A stretch of DNA of 64,000 bases from Mucilaginibacter sp. SJ (GCF_028993635.1 NZ_CP118631.1:2294001-2358000); one strand, 5' to 3'; numbered from the stretch's first letter, positions 1-10,199 are shown. The notes: a model not told the origin generated them from the letters alone. Numbers and translations are program-made.

Positions 1-54
1 AATATCTTTTCTTTTTTAACCAAGTGCTAAAAATGTATTATACTTTAAATGGCA

Positions 55-2361
55 TTATTTAGCCCACCAAACTGATGCGTTGTGCGTATTGGCCGAATTT
101 GTTCCTATTTCAACCACAAATTCGCCGGGTTCCCAGTCATACTTAAGCTGACTGTTGTAAAATTTCAATTGTTCGGGAGTAATATTAAAAGTTACCTGTT
201 TTGAGCCGCCTGGCTGAAGGCTTATTTTTTGATAGCCTTTAAGCTCTTTTACCGAGCGACTGATGCTTGCCACAGGATCACTTATATACAACTGAACCAC
301 TTCTTCGCCTGCATATTTACCTGTGTTTGTTACGGTGACTGTAGCTGTTAAAGTTTCATTACCTTTTAATTTGTTTTTGCTTACAGTAACTGCGCTGTAA
401 CCAAAGGTAGTATAGCTTAAGCCGTAGCCAAACGGATAAAGAGGATCGTTCGAAATATCAAGATAATTTGACCTGAATTTTGATGGGCCGCCGCCGTATG
501 GCCTGCCCGTGTTTTTGTGGTTATAATATATAGGTATTTGCCCTACGCTACGCGGGAAGGTAGCAGTCAATTTACCGGCCGGATTATAATCGCCGAACAG
601 TACGTCAGCAATAGCGTTACCGGCTTCGGTGCCGGGCGCCCAAACGTCAAGTATCGCGTTAGCATGCTTATCTTCCCAGGTTAAGGTAAGCGGACGACCG
701 TTAAACAGCACAATCACCATTGGTTTGCCCAATTTTGAAAGTTCCTTCAGCATGTTTTTCTGGCTTTCGGGAATATCTATATCCGAACGGCTTGACGATT
801 CACCCGACATACTTTGCGATTCGCCAACCACAGCCACAATCACATCCGATTTTTTGGCAGCCTCAACCGCTTCTTTTAATAGCTCGTCCGCCGGTTTTGC
901 ATCTAAAGAAACCATACCGGGGCCAAAGTTCAGTCTTTTAATGAACAGACTATCCTCTGTAATATTAGCACCTTTAGCGTAGTTAATGGTAACATTATTA
1001 CCCGCTACATTTTTGATACCTTCCATTACGCTTACCGATTTTTGCCATTCGCCGGCAATAACCCAAGTACCCAACATATCCCGGTGATTATCGGCCAGCG
1101 GGCCTACCAATGCAATACTGCCGCCTTTTTTAAGCGGAAGTGTCTGATTATCGTTTTTTAATAATACAAAAGAGTGTTTAGTGATTTCCCGTGCAGCAGC
1201 GCGGTTCGCAGTCGATAACTCTTCTTTAGCTTCCTTACCGGCATCCATCGATTTGTAAGGATTATCAAACAAACCTAATTTATACTTAGCTTCCAATACA
1301 CGCCGGCAAGCCAAATCAATTTCCTGCTGGGTTATTTTCTTTTGTGCAAGCGAGTTTTTCAACGTTTTCAGGAAACCCTCTCCTACCATATCCATATCCA
1401 AACCAGCTTTCAGGGCAAGAGCAGATACCGTTTGCAGGTCGCCGAGGCCATGATCTGTCACCTCGTTTACCGCGGTATAATCAGATACCACGAAACCTTT
1501 AAAGCCCCATTGTTTTCTTAACAAATCAGTTAATAACCATTGATTAACTGTTGCAGGTACACCATCAACAGTATTGAACGAACTCATGAAACTGCCTGCA
1601 CCCGCATCAACTGCTGCTTTATACGGCGGCAGGTAATCCTGGTACATTTTTATACGGCTCATATCAACCGTATTATATTCACGGCCGGCTTCTGCACCGC
1701 CGTAAAGTGCAAAGTGCTTAACGCAAGCCATCACAGCATCAGCATCTTTCATGCTCCTGCCCTGGTAACCTTGTACCATAGCCTTTGCTACTTGCGAACC
1801 ATACCATGGATCCTCTCCCGAGCCTTCAGAAATGCGGCCCCAACGCGGGTCGCGGGCAATGTCAACCATTGGCGAAAACACCCAGTTCAAACCTTCGCCG
1901 GTTGCTTCTTTTGCTGCAATTTGTGCCGATTGTTTGATCAGGCCCATATCCCAGGTAGCTGACATACCCAACGGGATGGGAAAAATAGTACGGTGACCGT
2001 GGATCACGTCCAAACCAAATATAAGCGGAATGTGCAGCCTTGAGTTTTTAACGGCTATATCCTGGACCTGGCGGGTTTGCTTAGTGCCCCATACACCAAA
2101 TACCCCACCAATTGATCCTTTTCTAATATTTTCTTCAACACCTTTATTTACTACCGATCCTGTTGTTGCCGCCCCGATGGTTACCAGATTAAGCTGCCCT
2201 ATTTTTTCATCAAGGGTCATTTTACTCATCAGGCCCTTTACATAGGTGTGCATTTTCGCATCTTCGGTTTTAGCCTGCGCCAGCGCCTTGTTAAAGGGCG
2301 TCAATGCAACGCAAAATGGCATCACGACTATGACAAGCCGGCTTGAAAAATACTTTTTCAT
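55..2361 (-). CDS. bglX: GH3 beta-glucosidase, exported
   Basis: 768 residues, normal for a BglX-type glycoside hydrolase family 3 enzyme, which releases glucose from beta-linked oligosaccharides. The N-terminus (about residues 1-29, basic then hydrophobic, ending ALAQA) reads as a Sec signal peptide, so it acts in the periplasm. The sequence shows the GH3 N-terminal barrel with KHFALYGG and the nucleophile region VVSDY (Asp near residue 292), the second alpha/beta domain, and a C-terminal fibronectin-III-like domain with GEEVVQLYI. It is divergent from the Nudix-like regulator at 2551, which is the obvious local candidate to control it. Family assignment is firm; the exact sugar (cellobiose, gentiobiose, xyloside) cannot be read from sequence. 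Confidence 0.93.
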   Translation of the reverse strand: MKKYFSSRLVIVVMPFCVALTPFNKALAQAKTEDAKMHTYVKGLMSKMTLDEKIGQLNLVTIGAATTGSVVNKGVEENIRKGSIGGVFGVWGTKQTRQVQDIAVKNSRLHIPLIFGLDVIHGHRTIFPIPLGMSATWDMGLIKQSAQIAAKEATGEGLNWVFSPMVDIARDPRWGRISEGSGEDPWYGSQVAKAMVQGYQGRSMKDADAVMACVKHFALYGGAEAGREYNTVDMSRIKMYQDYLPPYKAAVDAGAGSFMSSFNTVDGVPATVNQWLLTDLLRKQWGFKGFVVSDYTAVNEVTDHGLGDLQTVSALALKAGLDMDMVGEGFLKTLKNSLAQKKITQQEIDLACRRVLEAKYKLGLFDNPYKSMDAGKEAKEELSTANRAAAREITKHSFVLLKNDNQTLPLKKGGSIALVGPLADNHRDMLGTWVIAGEWQKSVSVMEGIKNVAGNNVTINYAKGANITEDSLFIKRLNFGPGMVSLDAKPADELLKEAVEAAKKSDVIVAVVGESQSMSGESSSRSDIDIPESQKNMLKELSKLGKPMVIVLFNGRPLTLTWEDKHANAILDVWAPGTEAGNAIADVLFGDYNPAGKLTATFPRSVGQIPIYYNHKNTGRPYGGGPSKFRSNYLDISNDPLYPFGYGLSYTTFGYSAVTVSKNKLKGNETLTATVTVTNTGKYAGEEVVQLYISDPVASISRSVKELKGYQKISLQPGGSKQVTFNITPEQLKFYNSQLKYDWEPGEFVVEIGTNSANTHNASVWWAK

Positions 2362-2396
2362 TTTTTAATTTTTTTGGGTAGTAAATAATTGGTTAA

Positions 2397-2404
2397 CAAA
2401 TATG
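2397..2404 (-). promoter_or_regulatory. Candidate -7 box for bglX
   Basis: Read on the minus strand the bases are CATATTTG, one mismatch from the Bacteroidota -7 consensus TAnnTTTG, about 36 bases upstream of the bglX start. Position fits; no matching -33 element was verified. Confidence 0.35.
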
Positions 2405-2483
2405 ACTAATAATCAGGGCATTTCATTGTACCCTTAAATATTTTTGATGATTTTTAAAGCGATATGCTATGGCATCCTGCATA

Positions 2484-2498
2484 GTGTATTAAGTACAC
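2484..2498. promoter_or_regulatory. Candidate operator palindrome
   Basis: GTGTATTAAGTACAC: five-base arms GTGTA/TACAC around five bases, in the divergent bglX/regulator intergenic space. Nudix-type regulators of the NrtR/AraR group bind short palindromes of this kind, so it may be the site of the regulator encoded at 2551. Inferred from position and symmetry only. Confidence 0.35.
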
Positions 2499-2550
2499 AA
2501 TTGTAAATATTATAATTAAAAAATCAAACTTTATTTGTACAATAGCGCAA

Positions 2551-3312
2551 ATGTTAAGTAAACAGCAACTTATAGAGTACAGCGAAGAAGCCCGTAAAAA
2601 CTACGTGAACCACATTTCTATTGATTGTGTTGTATTTGGATTTCATGAAGGGCAAATGAAAGTGCTGTTATTAAAAACCCATAATGAAGAAAAGTGGTAT
2701 CTGCCCGGCGGCTTTGTGCTTAAGGAAGAACCGATAGACAACGCCGCTGTAAGGATACTACAGGAGCGTACCGGTTTGGATAAAATATTTTTGCAGCAAT
2801 TTCGTGTATTTGGCGATCCTGACCGTTCAAAGGTTCATAATGATATGTATGCCGATATGCTGCCTAAAGAACAAAACTGGTTTTCGGGCCGGTTTATATC
2901 CATAGGATACTATGCACTGGTTGATTTTTTTGGTGTTATGCCTCACCCCGATCAGTTTTCGGAGCTTTGTGCCTGGCGCGACCTAGACGATATGCCTGAA
3001 ATGCAGCTCGACCATGAAAAGATCTATAAAGGCGCTTTAGACGCCTTACGCCTGCAGCTTAACTATCAGCCGATAGGCTATAACCTCATGCCCAGGGAAT
3101 TTACCATGCCCGAGCTGCAAAAATTATATGAAACCATTTTAGGCAAAAAGCTTGACAGGCGTAACTTTCAGCGTCGTATATTAGGCTTCGGCATCTTGAA
3201 CCGGTCTGAAGAACCCCGCAAAGGCGGCGCCCATAAAGCGCCATACCTGTATTCGTTTGATATGGAAAATTACCGTAATGCTTTAACCGAAGGGTTTAAG
3301 GGCGGATGGTAA
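2551..3312 (+). CDS. Nudix-like winged-helix transcriptional regulator (NrtR/AraR type)
   Basis: 253 residues. Residues about 20-150 form a Nudix domain and about 165-253 a winged-helix DNA-binding domain, the layout of NrtR and of the Bacteroides AraR regulator. The Nudix box begins well (GGFVLKEE) but the catalytic segment reads RILQERTGL where the active motif is RExxEExGx, so two metal-binding glutamates are replaced. That favours ligand sensing over hydrolysis. In Bacteroidota such proteins control sugar genes or NAD metabolism; the divergent beta-glucosidase points to sugar control here. A TTTATTTG -7-like box at 2530-2537 and the palindrome at 2484-2498 precede it. It converges with the kinase at 3334 with only 21 bases between. 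Confidence 0.82.
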   Translation: MLSKQQLIEYSEEARKNYVNHISIDCVVFGFHEGQMKVLLLKTHNEEKWYLPGGFVLKEEPIDNAAVRILQERTGLDKIFLQQFRVFGDPDRSKVHNDMYADMLPKEQNWFSGRFISIGYYALVDFFGVMPHPDQFSELCAWRDLDDMPEMQLDHEKIYKGALDALRLQLNYQPIGYNLMPREFTMPELQKLYETILGKKLDRRNFQRRILGFGILNRSEEPRKGGAHKAPYLYSFDMENYRNALTEGFKGGW

Positions 3313-3333
3313 TTAATGCAAAAGAGCAATAGC

Positions 3334-5055
3334 TTACGCCGCAGCTATCGCCCTCTTCAATGTAAAGTAAAACGTACTGCCTGAGCCTATTTCGCTTTCA
3401 ACATTGATCTTCCCCGCCTGGGCTTCAATAAAATCTTTGGCAATAGCAAGGCCCAGTCCGGTGCCGCTTTGCTCAGATGTGGCATTTGGTACTTTAAAAT
3501 AGCGCTCAAACAAGCGGGGCAGGTATTGACCTTCAATACCTTTGCCATGATCAGTAACTGAAAATTCGATCTCGTCATTCTTGTGCTTTTTAACTACCAG
3601 TTCAACGGTTGATTTTTCATGACTATATTTTATAGCGTTAGAAAGCAGATTGATGAGCACCCAGGTGGTTTTATCCAAATCGGCGTGTACTTTGGGGAGA
3701 CTTTGATCGCATTTCACCTTAATATCCACCTGCTTCTGATCGGCAATAAACTTGATGGCCTTCACCGCGTAATCAACAATATTTTGAGGATGTGTGCTGC
3801 CAAAGTTCAGCTGCAGCTTGCCGGTTTCAACCTGGGCCATATCCAGTAATTCACCGGTAATAAGCAGCAACCTGCGGGTGTCCTCGTCAATATTGGTGAT
3901 CAATTGGCGCTGTTCGGAGTTTACCTCTCCAATACGTTCATCTTCCAATAGCTTCAGGCTCATTTTTATGGATGAGATGGGTGTTTTCAACTCGTGTGAT
4001 ATGGTTGCGATGAAATTTGTTTTGGCCTCGTCAAGTTGCTGGTATTCGGTGATGTTTTTCAGGATAATCACCTTGCCTATCACTTTATCCCTGCTGCTTA
4101 CTGATAATGATTCGCGGGAGTAAAAACCTTCGCGCTCATCAGCAAAGATCCGAAGCTTTGCCTGGTCATTAACAAGCAGCTTGCGCATCAGGTCATTTTC
4201 GATAGCAATATCTGGCGCGTATTTACCGTTGAGCTGATCTGGCTTCATGCCGATCAGGTTGCAGGCTACCTGGTTGGCAAAAATGATAACACCTTTTTCG
4301 TCAAGACCAATAATGGCATCATGCATGGAATTGATAATAGTTTCAATCCGCTTTTTCTCAAACAGGATACTGGCCAGGTTACTGTTTTCAAACTCATCAA
4401 GCTTGCGGGTCATGTTATTAAAAGCCTGGCCCAGTTCGCCAAACTCATCGTCCGACTCAAAATGAATCTGCTGATGGTAGTTTTTGTTTGATACCTCTTT
4501 AATACGGGCCGTAAGCTCCTTAATTGGGTTGGCGATGTATCCCGGGAAATTAACCGCGAAACTGAATGCCACCAAAAACAAAAACGCACCTAAAAATGCT
4601 ACCAGCAACGACCCTCGTTTTGAAGTTGTGTTAGCTATATCATTCTTTCGTGCGATGGCATCCATGTTGAGCTTCATTATTCCATATACCTGCTTGTGCA
4701 GGCGATTGCGTAAGTCGTCTTCGGTTATTTTATTATTAGGTTCCTGCGTTAAACGTTCAAAAATAGCACGCAAAGAATCTGTAAGCTGCAGCTCACCTAC
4801 CTCTGTGATATTGTGCTCCTGCAATACCAAATTGTCATTTATCTTTTTTTGTTGGTCGGCCGATAGTTTGTCGGTGCGCAAATCAATAGCCGTAAGTATA
4901 TTTTGCATATACTTTACTGTTTTATAGTTATCTTTTAATACGGCCCCCGCGTCGACAGATAGCCGGTTTAGGAAATATATCGACATTCCGCAGCAAATTA
5001 TTGCCAGTACAAACAGGAAACCTATTCCTGCCCGGAGTTTATTTTTTATAGTCAT
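3334..5055 (-). CDS. Sensor histidine kinase, kinase half of a split Kdp sensor
   Basis: 573 residues. Transmembrane segments at about 8-29 and 149-171 enclose a periplasmic helical region; then HAMP (about 172-225), PAS (about 235-340), HisKA with phospho-accepting His354 in TISHELKTP, and a HATPase domain with NLLSNAIKYS, DHGKGI and GTGLGLAI. It begins two bases after the stop of the KdpD sensor-domain gene, so the two are almost certainly co-translated. In Escherichia coli these functions lie in one KdpD chain; here the kinase is separate and has a HAMP/PAS front end instead of the DUF4118 membrane domain. Its likely partner is the NtrC-type regulator at 12407. Confidence 0.9.
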   Translation of the reverse strand: MTIKNKLRAGIGFLFVLAIICCGMSIYFLNRLSVDAGAVLKDNYKTVKYMQNILTAIDLRTDKLSADQQKKINDNLVLQEHNITEVGELQLTDSLRAIFERLTQEPNNKITEDDLRNRLHKQVYGIMKLNMDAIARKNDIANTTSKRGSLLVAFLGAFLFLVAFSFAVNFPGYIANPIKELTARIKEVSNKNYHQQIHFESDDEFGELGQAFNNMTRKLDEFENSNLASILFEKKRIETIINSMHDAIIGLDEKGVIIFANQVACNLIGMKPDQLNGKYAPDIAIENDLMRKLLVNDQAKLRIFADEREGFYSRESLSVSSRDKVIGKVIILKNITEYQQLDEAKTNFIATISHELKTPISSIKMSLKLLEDERIGEVNSEQRQLITNIDEDTRRLLLITGELLDMAQVETGKLQLNFGSTHPQNIVDYAVKAIKFIADQKQVDIKVKCDQSLPKVHADLDKTTWVLINLLSNAIKYSHEKSTVELVVKKHKNDEIEFSVTDHGKGIEGQYLPRLFERYFKVPNATSEQSGTGLGLAIAKDFIEAQAGKINVESEIGSGSTFYFTLKRAIAAA

Positions 5056-5057
5056 GG

Positions 5058-6188
5058 CTATGAAAGTATTACAAGGTCAATATCAGTTTTCGACATTTTA
5101 TTTAGTAGCTGTGTAAACACCGCTGTTTTCATGATAAGCTGGTAAAATTTAAACCGCGGCTTGCCAATGCAAATCGTGGTGATGTCATATTTTTCGGCCG
5201 TTTCCCAAATGGTGCGGGCTACATTATCGTCTTTTACCTTCAACACTTCGCCCCCCAGTTGCGTGGCCAGCTTCATGTTGTTAATAAGGTGCCTTTGCGC
5301 GGCTAAGTTAATCTTATCACTGCTCTCCCGCGATGTTTGCACATACAACAAATACCATTTGGAGCGATAGTATGACGATAACCGCGCCGTTTTACGGATA
5401 ATAACCTTGGCTGACTCATCATTAGTACTGATACAAGCCAAAAACAGCTCGGGCCTTAGCTTAATTGTTTTGGGCACCTCAATATCAATTTTCCGCTCCA
5501 CCTGGTGGGCCACCTCACGCAGGGCCAGCTCCCGCAGCTGCAAGATCCGCTCCGCCTGGAAAAAGTTACTTAGCGCTGTCGGGATCTTTTTCTCATCATA
5601 AATTTTGCCTTCTTTAAGTCGTTCAATCAACTCATCGGCGGTAAGGTCGATGTTTACCACCTCGTCGGCCAGTTGCAGAACCTTATCGGGCACGCGCTCA
5701 TTGATAGTAGCTCCGGTTATCCGCTGCACTTCTTCGTTAAGACTTTCCATATGCTGTATATTCACCGCGCTGATCACATTAATACCCGCGTTCAGGATCT
5801 CCAGCACGTCCTGCCAGCGTTTTTCGTTGCTGCTGCCTTCAATATTGGTATGGGCAAGTTCATCAACAATAACTACCTCGGGGCGCAGGTTTATTACGGC
5901 TTTCAGGTCCATCTCCTCCAGTTCCTTGCCCTTGTAAAAAAGCTTACGACGTGGTATTACAGGCAAACCTTCCAGCAGGGCGTGGGTTTCTTTCCGGTTA
6001 TGGGTTTCGATGTAACCAATTTTTACGTCGATACCATTGCGCAGCAAGGTTTGGGCTTCCTGCAGCATCCGGTAGGTTTTCCCAACACCGGCGCTCATGC
6101 CTATATATACCTTGAACTTTCCGCGGCGCGATTTTTTGATCAGCTCCAGGAAATGCTCTACAGATCGCTCTTTAGTGTCCTCATTCAT
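5058..6188 (-). CDS. kdpD: KdpD N-terminal sensor protein (no kinase domain)
   Basis: 376 residues, corresponding only to the cytoplasmic front of KdpD. Residues about 20-230 are the KdpD domain, with Walker A GVGKT at 34-38 and DELAHTN as the acidic motif; residues about 240-376 are a universal-stress-protein-like domain. There is no transmembrane segment and no kinase. KdpD senses K+ limitation and turgor, and in other bacteria this part also binds cyclic-di-AMP; that ligand is inferred from the family. The next gene, two bases away, supplies the kinase, so the two probably form one functional sensor. Separate KdpD front ends are known in Bacteroidota. Confidence 0.9.
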   Translation of the reverse strand: MNEDTKERSVEHFLELIKKSRRGKFKVYIGMSAGVGKTYRMLQEAQTLLRNGIDVKIGYIETHNRKETHALLEGLPVIPRRKLFYKGKELEEMDLKAVINLRPEVVIVDELAHTNIEGSSNEKRWQDVLEILNAGINVISAVNIQHMESLNEEVQRITGATINERVPDKVLQLADEVVNIDLTADELIERLKEGKIYDEKKIPTALSNFFQAERILQLRELALREVAHQVERKIDIEVPKTIKLRPELFLACISTNDESAKVIIRKTARLSSYYRSKWYLLYVQTSRESSDKINLAAQRHLINNMKLATQLGGEVLKVKDDNVARTIWETAEKYDITTICIGKPRFKFYQLIMKTAVFTQLLNKMSKTDIDLVILS

Positions 6189-6312
6189 AAGTCGCCTTTG
6201 AATCTTCCTTTACTTTGTATGGTGTTCCAGGCCGGTCAGGCTTTCCGCTCACTTTGCGCATGCTTAGCCACGATGTCTGGATCTGCTGTAATACCTAAGC
6301 ATTTAATTGCTG

Positions 6313-7359
6313 CTAAAACCCATAAACGGCTGCCAGCACAAACTGTGATGCAGACCTTGTCAGATCACCATTGCGTGCTTTAAACTGCTCTACCGATCCG
6401 TGATCCAATCTCACCTCGGGTATTAATGTTAACGGGCCTGCTTTAACGTTAGCAGTAAGCGTTGCCGCTGTAACCGATTTACCATTTGCCGGCCCTGCAA
6501 TTGCGGTATAAGTACCTGTTTTATGCTTAAAATATTCGCCCCTTAAACCAAGTGTAACGTATTTTGAAACTGCCAGTTGCGGATACAAAGCTACGCCCGA
6601 AAAACCGCCGGTAACACCTTTGTTTGCCGAAAAGTCGGCCGCGTTCAGGCCCAGCTTAAACGCGTTTGTTATTTGATAGGCAGTTGTTAAATCAAACTCG
6701 GTGCCTACAATCCCTCCGGTAATTACGTTTAAGTAGGCGGTCCAGCCCTTAACCGGGTTTAATATTAGCTGAGCGCCAAAACTGTTTACTTGATTTGACG
6801 ACCGGTAATAATTCCAATTATCATTAAACACACCGGCCATCACGTTCACTTTATCCGAAAACGAATATGCGGCTTTAAAACCCGCGTTTTGAAACGGGCC
6901 ATTGGTAAACAGGTAAGAGGTTGAGTAGTTAAAATTGCCAACCGGGCTCACCACTTCATAACCTATAAAGGTAGCCATATATCCGGCAGTAAGTACAAAT
7001 TTATCTGTTACATCATAAGCCACATACAAGTTTTGAATATGATACGAATCGCCATCAGATCCGTTTGGTATCGACTGGCTTTGTCCTCTCGGACCAAATG
7101 ATAACTCGCCTACAAAAGCGGCCCTGCCAACCTTTTTCTTTAAACCCAGATCTATCATCCCGATAGAAATTGAATTGTGATCCGTTGCAAAACTCGTCGG
7201 GATCTGCGATCCCCTGTTTGCGAAATCATATTTAAAATAGGTATCAACCGAGCCATAAATCACCAAAGGCGCATCGGATGTGGTTTTGACCGTATCCTGA
7301 GCCTTAACTATAAAAGCACAGGTTAACATCGAAAATATCAATAGCAGGAAAAATTTCAT
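6313..7359 (-). CDS. Outer-membrane beta-barrel porin in the kdp operon
   Basis: 348 residues with a signal peptide (about 1-20, ending VKAQ) and alternating aromatic/polar strands through to a C-terminal AVYGF, typical of an outer-membrane barrel. It resembles the OmpL-like putative beta-barrel porin-2 family. It lies between kdpC and the sensor genes, which suggests a channel that lets K+ into the periplasm under kdp control. That role is inferred from position; neither selectivity nor K+ transport can be read from the sequence. Confidence 0.75.
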   Translation of the reverse strand: MKFFLLLIFSMLTCAFIVKAQDTVKTTSDAPLVIYGSVDTYFKYDFANRGSQIPTSFATDHNSISIGMIDLGLKKKVGRAAFVGELSFGPRGQSQSIPNGSDGDSYHIQNLYVAYDVTDKFVLTAGYMATFIGYEVVSPVGNFNYSTSYLFTNGPFQNAGFKAAYSFSDKVNVMAGVFNDNWNYYRSSNQVNSFGAQLILNPVKGWTAYLNVITGGIVGTEFDLTTAYQITNAFKLGLNAADFSANKGVTGGFSGVALYPQLAVSKYVTLGLRGEYFKHKTGTYTAIAGPANGKSVTAATLTANVKAGPLTLIPEVRLDHGSVEQFKARNGDLTRSASQFVLAAVYGF

Positions 7360-7415
7360 TTAAGTTAGGTATTAAAATTTCCGGGTTCCTTATTGGTAAC
7401 CCAAATTGTGTTTGT

Positions 7416-7455
7416 ATCCTCGCCGTTGCTAATTATTGCTAACCCCGGCGAGGAT
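7416..7455 (-). repeat. Intercistronic hairpin between kdpC and the porin gene
   Basis: Perfect 10-base arms ATCCTCGCCG and CGGCGAGGAT with a 20-base loop. On the transcribed minus strand there is no U-run after it, so it is more likely an mRNA stability or attenuation element than a full terminator. Confidence 0.5.
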
Positions 7456-7488
7456 TTGAGCTGCGCTAAAACTGCGGCAGCCTGGTTT

Positions 7489-8055
7489 TTACTTCTTCAA
7501 TCCATCTAAAGCCACATTCAGCTTTAATACATTCACTTTAGCAGGACCAAACAAACCTAACAAAGGCTGCTCAGTATGCTCATCAACCAGTTTACTTACG
7601 ACATCGGCAGATAAACCGCGAACTTTGGCTACGCGGGCTACCTGTACTTTTGCTCCGGCTGGTGAAAGATCAGGGTCCAAACCGCTGCCTGACGCTGTAA
7701 CCAGTTCGGCAGGAATTTGTGAGCGTGTTACGCCAGGGTTATGTTTCAGGAAATCCTCAATCCTGCCTTCAACCTGTTTCAGGTAATCAGGATTTGACGG
7801 GCCTTTGTTTGAGCCTCCTGAACCGGCAGCATTATAATCAACTGCTGACGGACGGCCCCAGAAATACTCGTCTTTAGTAAACTTTTGACCAATGTTGGCG
7901 TAGCCAACTACACGGCCTTTGTATGTAATGGTTTCACCATCGCCTTTACCCGGGGTAAATTTACCTATACCGGCTATAGCTAAAGGATAGATGCCTGCTG
8001 TTAATACTATCAGTATTAGGGTAAGCTTGATGGATGGCAACAAATATGTTTTCAT
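7489..8055 (-). CDS. kdpC: K+-transporting ATPase subunit KdpC
   Basis: 188 residues, the usual KdpC length. One N-terminal membrane helix (about 8-28) is followed by a periplasmic-side domain with the family segments YFWGRPSA and GSGLDPDLSP. KdpC stabilises the KdpFABC complex and couples KdpA to KdpB in ATP-driven K+ uptake. It is separated from kdpB by 111 bases containing a strong hairpin and from the porin by 129 bases with another, so its expression may be tuned apart from kdpA/kdpB. Confidence 0.96.
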   Translation of the reverse strand: MKTYLLPSIKLTLILIVLTAGIYPLAIAGIGKFTPGKGDGETITYKGRVVGYANIGQKFTKDEYFWGRPSAVDYNAAGSGGSNKGPSNPDYLKQVEGRIEDFLKHNPGVTRSQIPAELVTASGSGLDPDLSPAGAKVQVARVAKVRGLSADVVSKLVDEHTEQPLLGLFGPAKVNVLKLNVALDGLKK

Positions 8056-8081
8056 TTTATTTAATTTTTAAAGATGAGTTT

Positions 8082-8152
8082 GGGAACGTGGGGTTTGTGA
8101 CGGATGGTAGTTAAAGCTTATCTGTCGCCCTAAAACCATACCCCACGTCCCC
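8082..8152 (-). repeat. Intercistronic hairpin between kdpB and kdpC
   Basis: Arms at 8082-8094 and 8140-8152 pair over 13 bases with one mismatch (ACGTGGGG/CCCCACGT core), extended outside by ATGAG/CTCAT. GC-rich, with no U-run on the minus strand. Probably an RNA processing or stability element inside the operon. Confidence 0.55.
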
Positions 8153-8166
8153 GGCTCATTTAGTTT

Positions 8167-10197
8167 TTATATGAATAATGAAACAGCTAAATCAATTAAT
8201 TTAATGCCTATAAAAGGTATAATAATACCGCCTAAGCCATAAATGAGCAGGTTACGGCGTAACAACGCACTTGCGCCTATCGGTTTATACTCAACACCAC
8301 GCAAAGCCAGCGGGATCAGTAGCGGGATAATAATAGCGTTAAATATCACTGCCGAAAGTATAGCCGATTGCGGACTGTGCAGGTCCATGATATTTAGCGC
8401 CTTTAAAGCAGGCATCGATACCATAAACAGTGCAGGAACAATAGCAAAGTATTTAGCCACGTCGTTGGCAATACTGAAAGTGGTAAGCGTACCGCGGGTC
8501 ATCAATAACTGTTTACCAATTTCAACTATCTCTATCAGTTTGGTTGGATCATTGTCAAGGTCAACCATGTTGCCTGCTTCTTTGGCAGCTTGAGTACCGC
8601 TGTTCATCGCCACACCAACGTCGGCCTGGGCCAGCGCGGGGGCATCGTTTGTACCGTCGCCCATCATGGCTACCAGTTTACCGCCCTGTTGTTCTTTCTT
8701 AATGTAGTTCATTTTATCCTCGGGCTTAGCTTCGGCAATAAAATCATCTACACCGGCTTTCTCAGCAATGAACTTGGCGGTAAGCGGGTTATCGCCGGTA
8801 ACCATCACTGTTTTAACCCCCATTTTACGCAAGCGCTCAAAACGTTCGGCAATACCGGTTTTAATGATATCCTGTAGCTCGATCACCCCCATGATCTTTT
8901 CATTTTGCGATACTACCAATGGGGTACCACCATTTGAAGAAATTTTTTTAACATTCTCTTCCACATCAGCAGGAAATGGGTTACCTGCTTTCAGAGCCAT
9001 GTTGCGGATAGAATCAAAAGCACCTTTACGGATGCGTAGACCATCGGGTGTATCCAAACCACTTGAGCGGGTTTCAGCAGTAAATTTAATAAACACCGAA
9101 TCGGCCGGAGCGTAGATTTTCAATTTGTACGGGCCTTGCTCGGCCAGCTCAACAATCGACTTTCCTTCCGGAGTTTCGTCGGCCAGCGAGCTTAATACAC
9201 ATGCCATGATAAAGTCTTGTTCATTTACACCTGCTGTAGGGTAAAAACTGGTTGCTTTACGGTTACCAATAGTTATGGTACCGGTTTTATCAAGTAATAA
9301 AGTGTCTAAGTCGCCCGCTGTTTCAACGGCTTTACCGCTTTTGGTGATCACGTTGGCACGCAAGGCTCTGTCCATCCCGGCAATACCGATGGCCGATAAA
9401 AGGCCACCGATAGTGGTAGGGATCAAACAAACAAACAACGATATAAAGGCGGCTATAGTGATGGGCGTATTTGAATAATCGCCGAATGGCTTCAGGGTGA
9501 CACATACGATAACGAAGATCAGCGTAAAACCAGCCAGTAAAATGGTTAAGGCGATTTCGTTAGGGGTTTTCTGGCGGGATGCGCCTTCTACCAGCGCAAT
9601 CATTTTGTCCAAAAAGCTTTCGCCCGGTTGAGTAGTAACCAATACTTTTATCCTGTCGGATAATACTTTGGTACCACCGGTAACTGATGATTTGTCGCCA
9701 CCTGCCTCACGGATCACCGGGGCAGATTCGCCGGTAATAGCTGATTCATCAATGGTAGCGATACCTTCAATGATCTCGCCATCGGTTGGGATATTATCAC
9801 CGGCTTCGCAAATAAATACGTCGCCTTTTTTTAACTGTGATGACATCACCCTTTCTTCCTTACCGTTAACCAGCAAACGAGCCGGTGTTTCCTCGCGGGT
9901 TTTACGGAGGCTTTCGGCCTGGGCCTTGCCGCGTGCTTCGGCAATGGCCTCAGCAAAATTGGCAAACAGCACAGTTAGTAATAATATGATGAATACGGTA
10001 AAATTATAGGCAAAGCTACCCTGGCCTTTATTGGTCAGCGAAAATATGCTTACAATGAGCATTACAACTGTACCAATCTCCACAGTAAACATCACAGGGT
10101 TACGGAACAGCACGCGAGGGTTTAGTTTGATAAAGGATTGTTTTAAAGCATCCCTCATCTGATCGCCCTGGAACAATGTATTTTGAGTTGAGTTCAT
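8167..10197 (-). CDS. kdpB: K+-transporting P-type ATPase subunit KdpB
   Basis: 676 residues, full length. Contains the phosphorylation motif DKTGT with Asp303, the actuator motif TGES, the nucleotide/hinge motifs MVTGDN and [10 protein letters not shown], and the KdpB membrane helices. It hydrolyses ATP to drive K+ through KdpA at the inner membrane. The start lies two bases beyond the kdpA stop, giving tight coupling. No missing catalytic residue was seen. Confidence 0.98.
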   Translation of the reverse strand: MNSTQNTLFQGDQMRDALKQSFIKLNPRVLFRNPVMFTVEIGTVVMLIVSIFSLTNKGQGSFAYNFTVFIILLLTVLFANFAEAIAEARGKAQAESLRKTREETPARLLVNGKEERVMSSQLKKGDVFICEAGDNIPTDGEIIEGIATIDESAITGESAPVIREAGGDKSSVTGGTKVLSDRIKVLVTTQPGESFLDKMIALVEGASRQKTPNEIALTILLAGFTLIFVIVCVTLKPFGDYSNTPITIAAFISLFVCLIPTTIGGLLSAIGIAGMDRALRANVITKSGKAVETAGDLDTLLLDKTGTITIGNRKATSFYPTAGVNEQDFIMACVLSSLADETPEGKSIVELAEQGPYKLKIYAPADSVFIKFTAETRSSGLDTPDGLRIRKGAFDSIRNMALKAGNPFPADVEENVKKISSNGGTPLVVSQNEKIMGVIELQDIIKTGIAERFERLRKMGVKTVMVTGDNPLTAKFIAEKAGVDDFIAEAKPEDKMNYIKKEQQGGKLVAMMGDGTNDAPALAQADVGVAMNSGTQAAKEAGNMVDLDNDPTKLIEIVEIGKQLLMTRGTLTTFSIANDVAKYFAIVPALFMVSMPALKALNIMDLHSPQSAILSAVIFNAIIIPLLIPLALRGVEYKPIGASALLRRNLLIYGLGGIIIPFIGIKLIDLAVSLFI

Positions 10198-10199
10198 GA

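Noticed and set aside
5673..6383. Long open frame of 236 codons on the plus strand opposite kdpD
   Set aside because: It runs antisense to a clearly functional gene, has no family pattern, and shows composition expected of a mirror frame.
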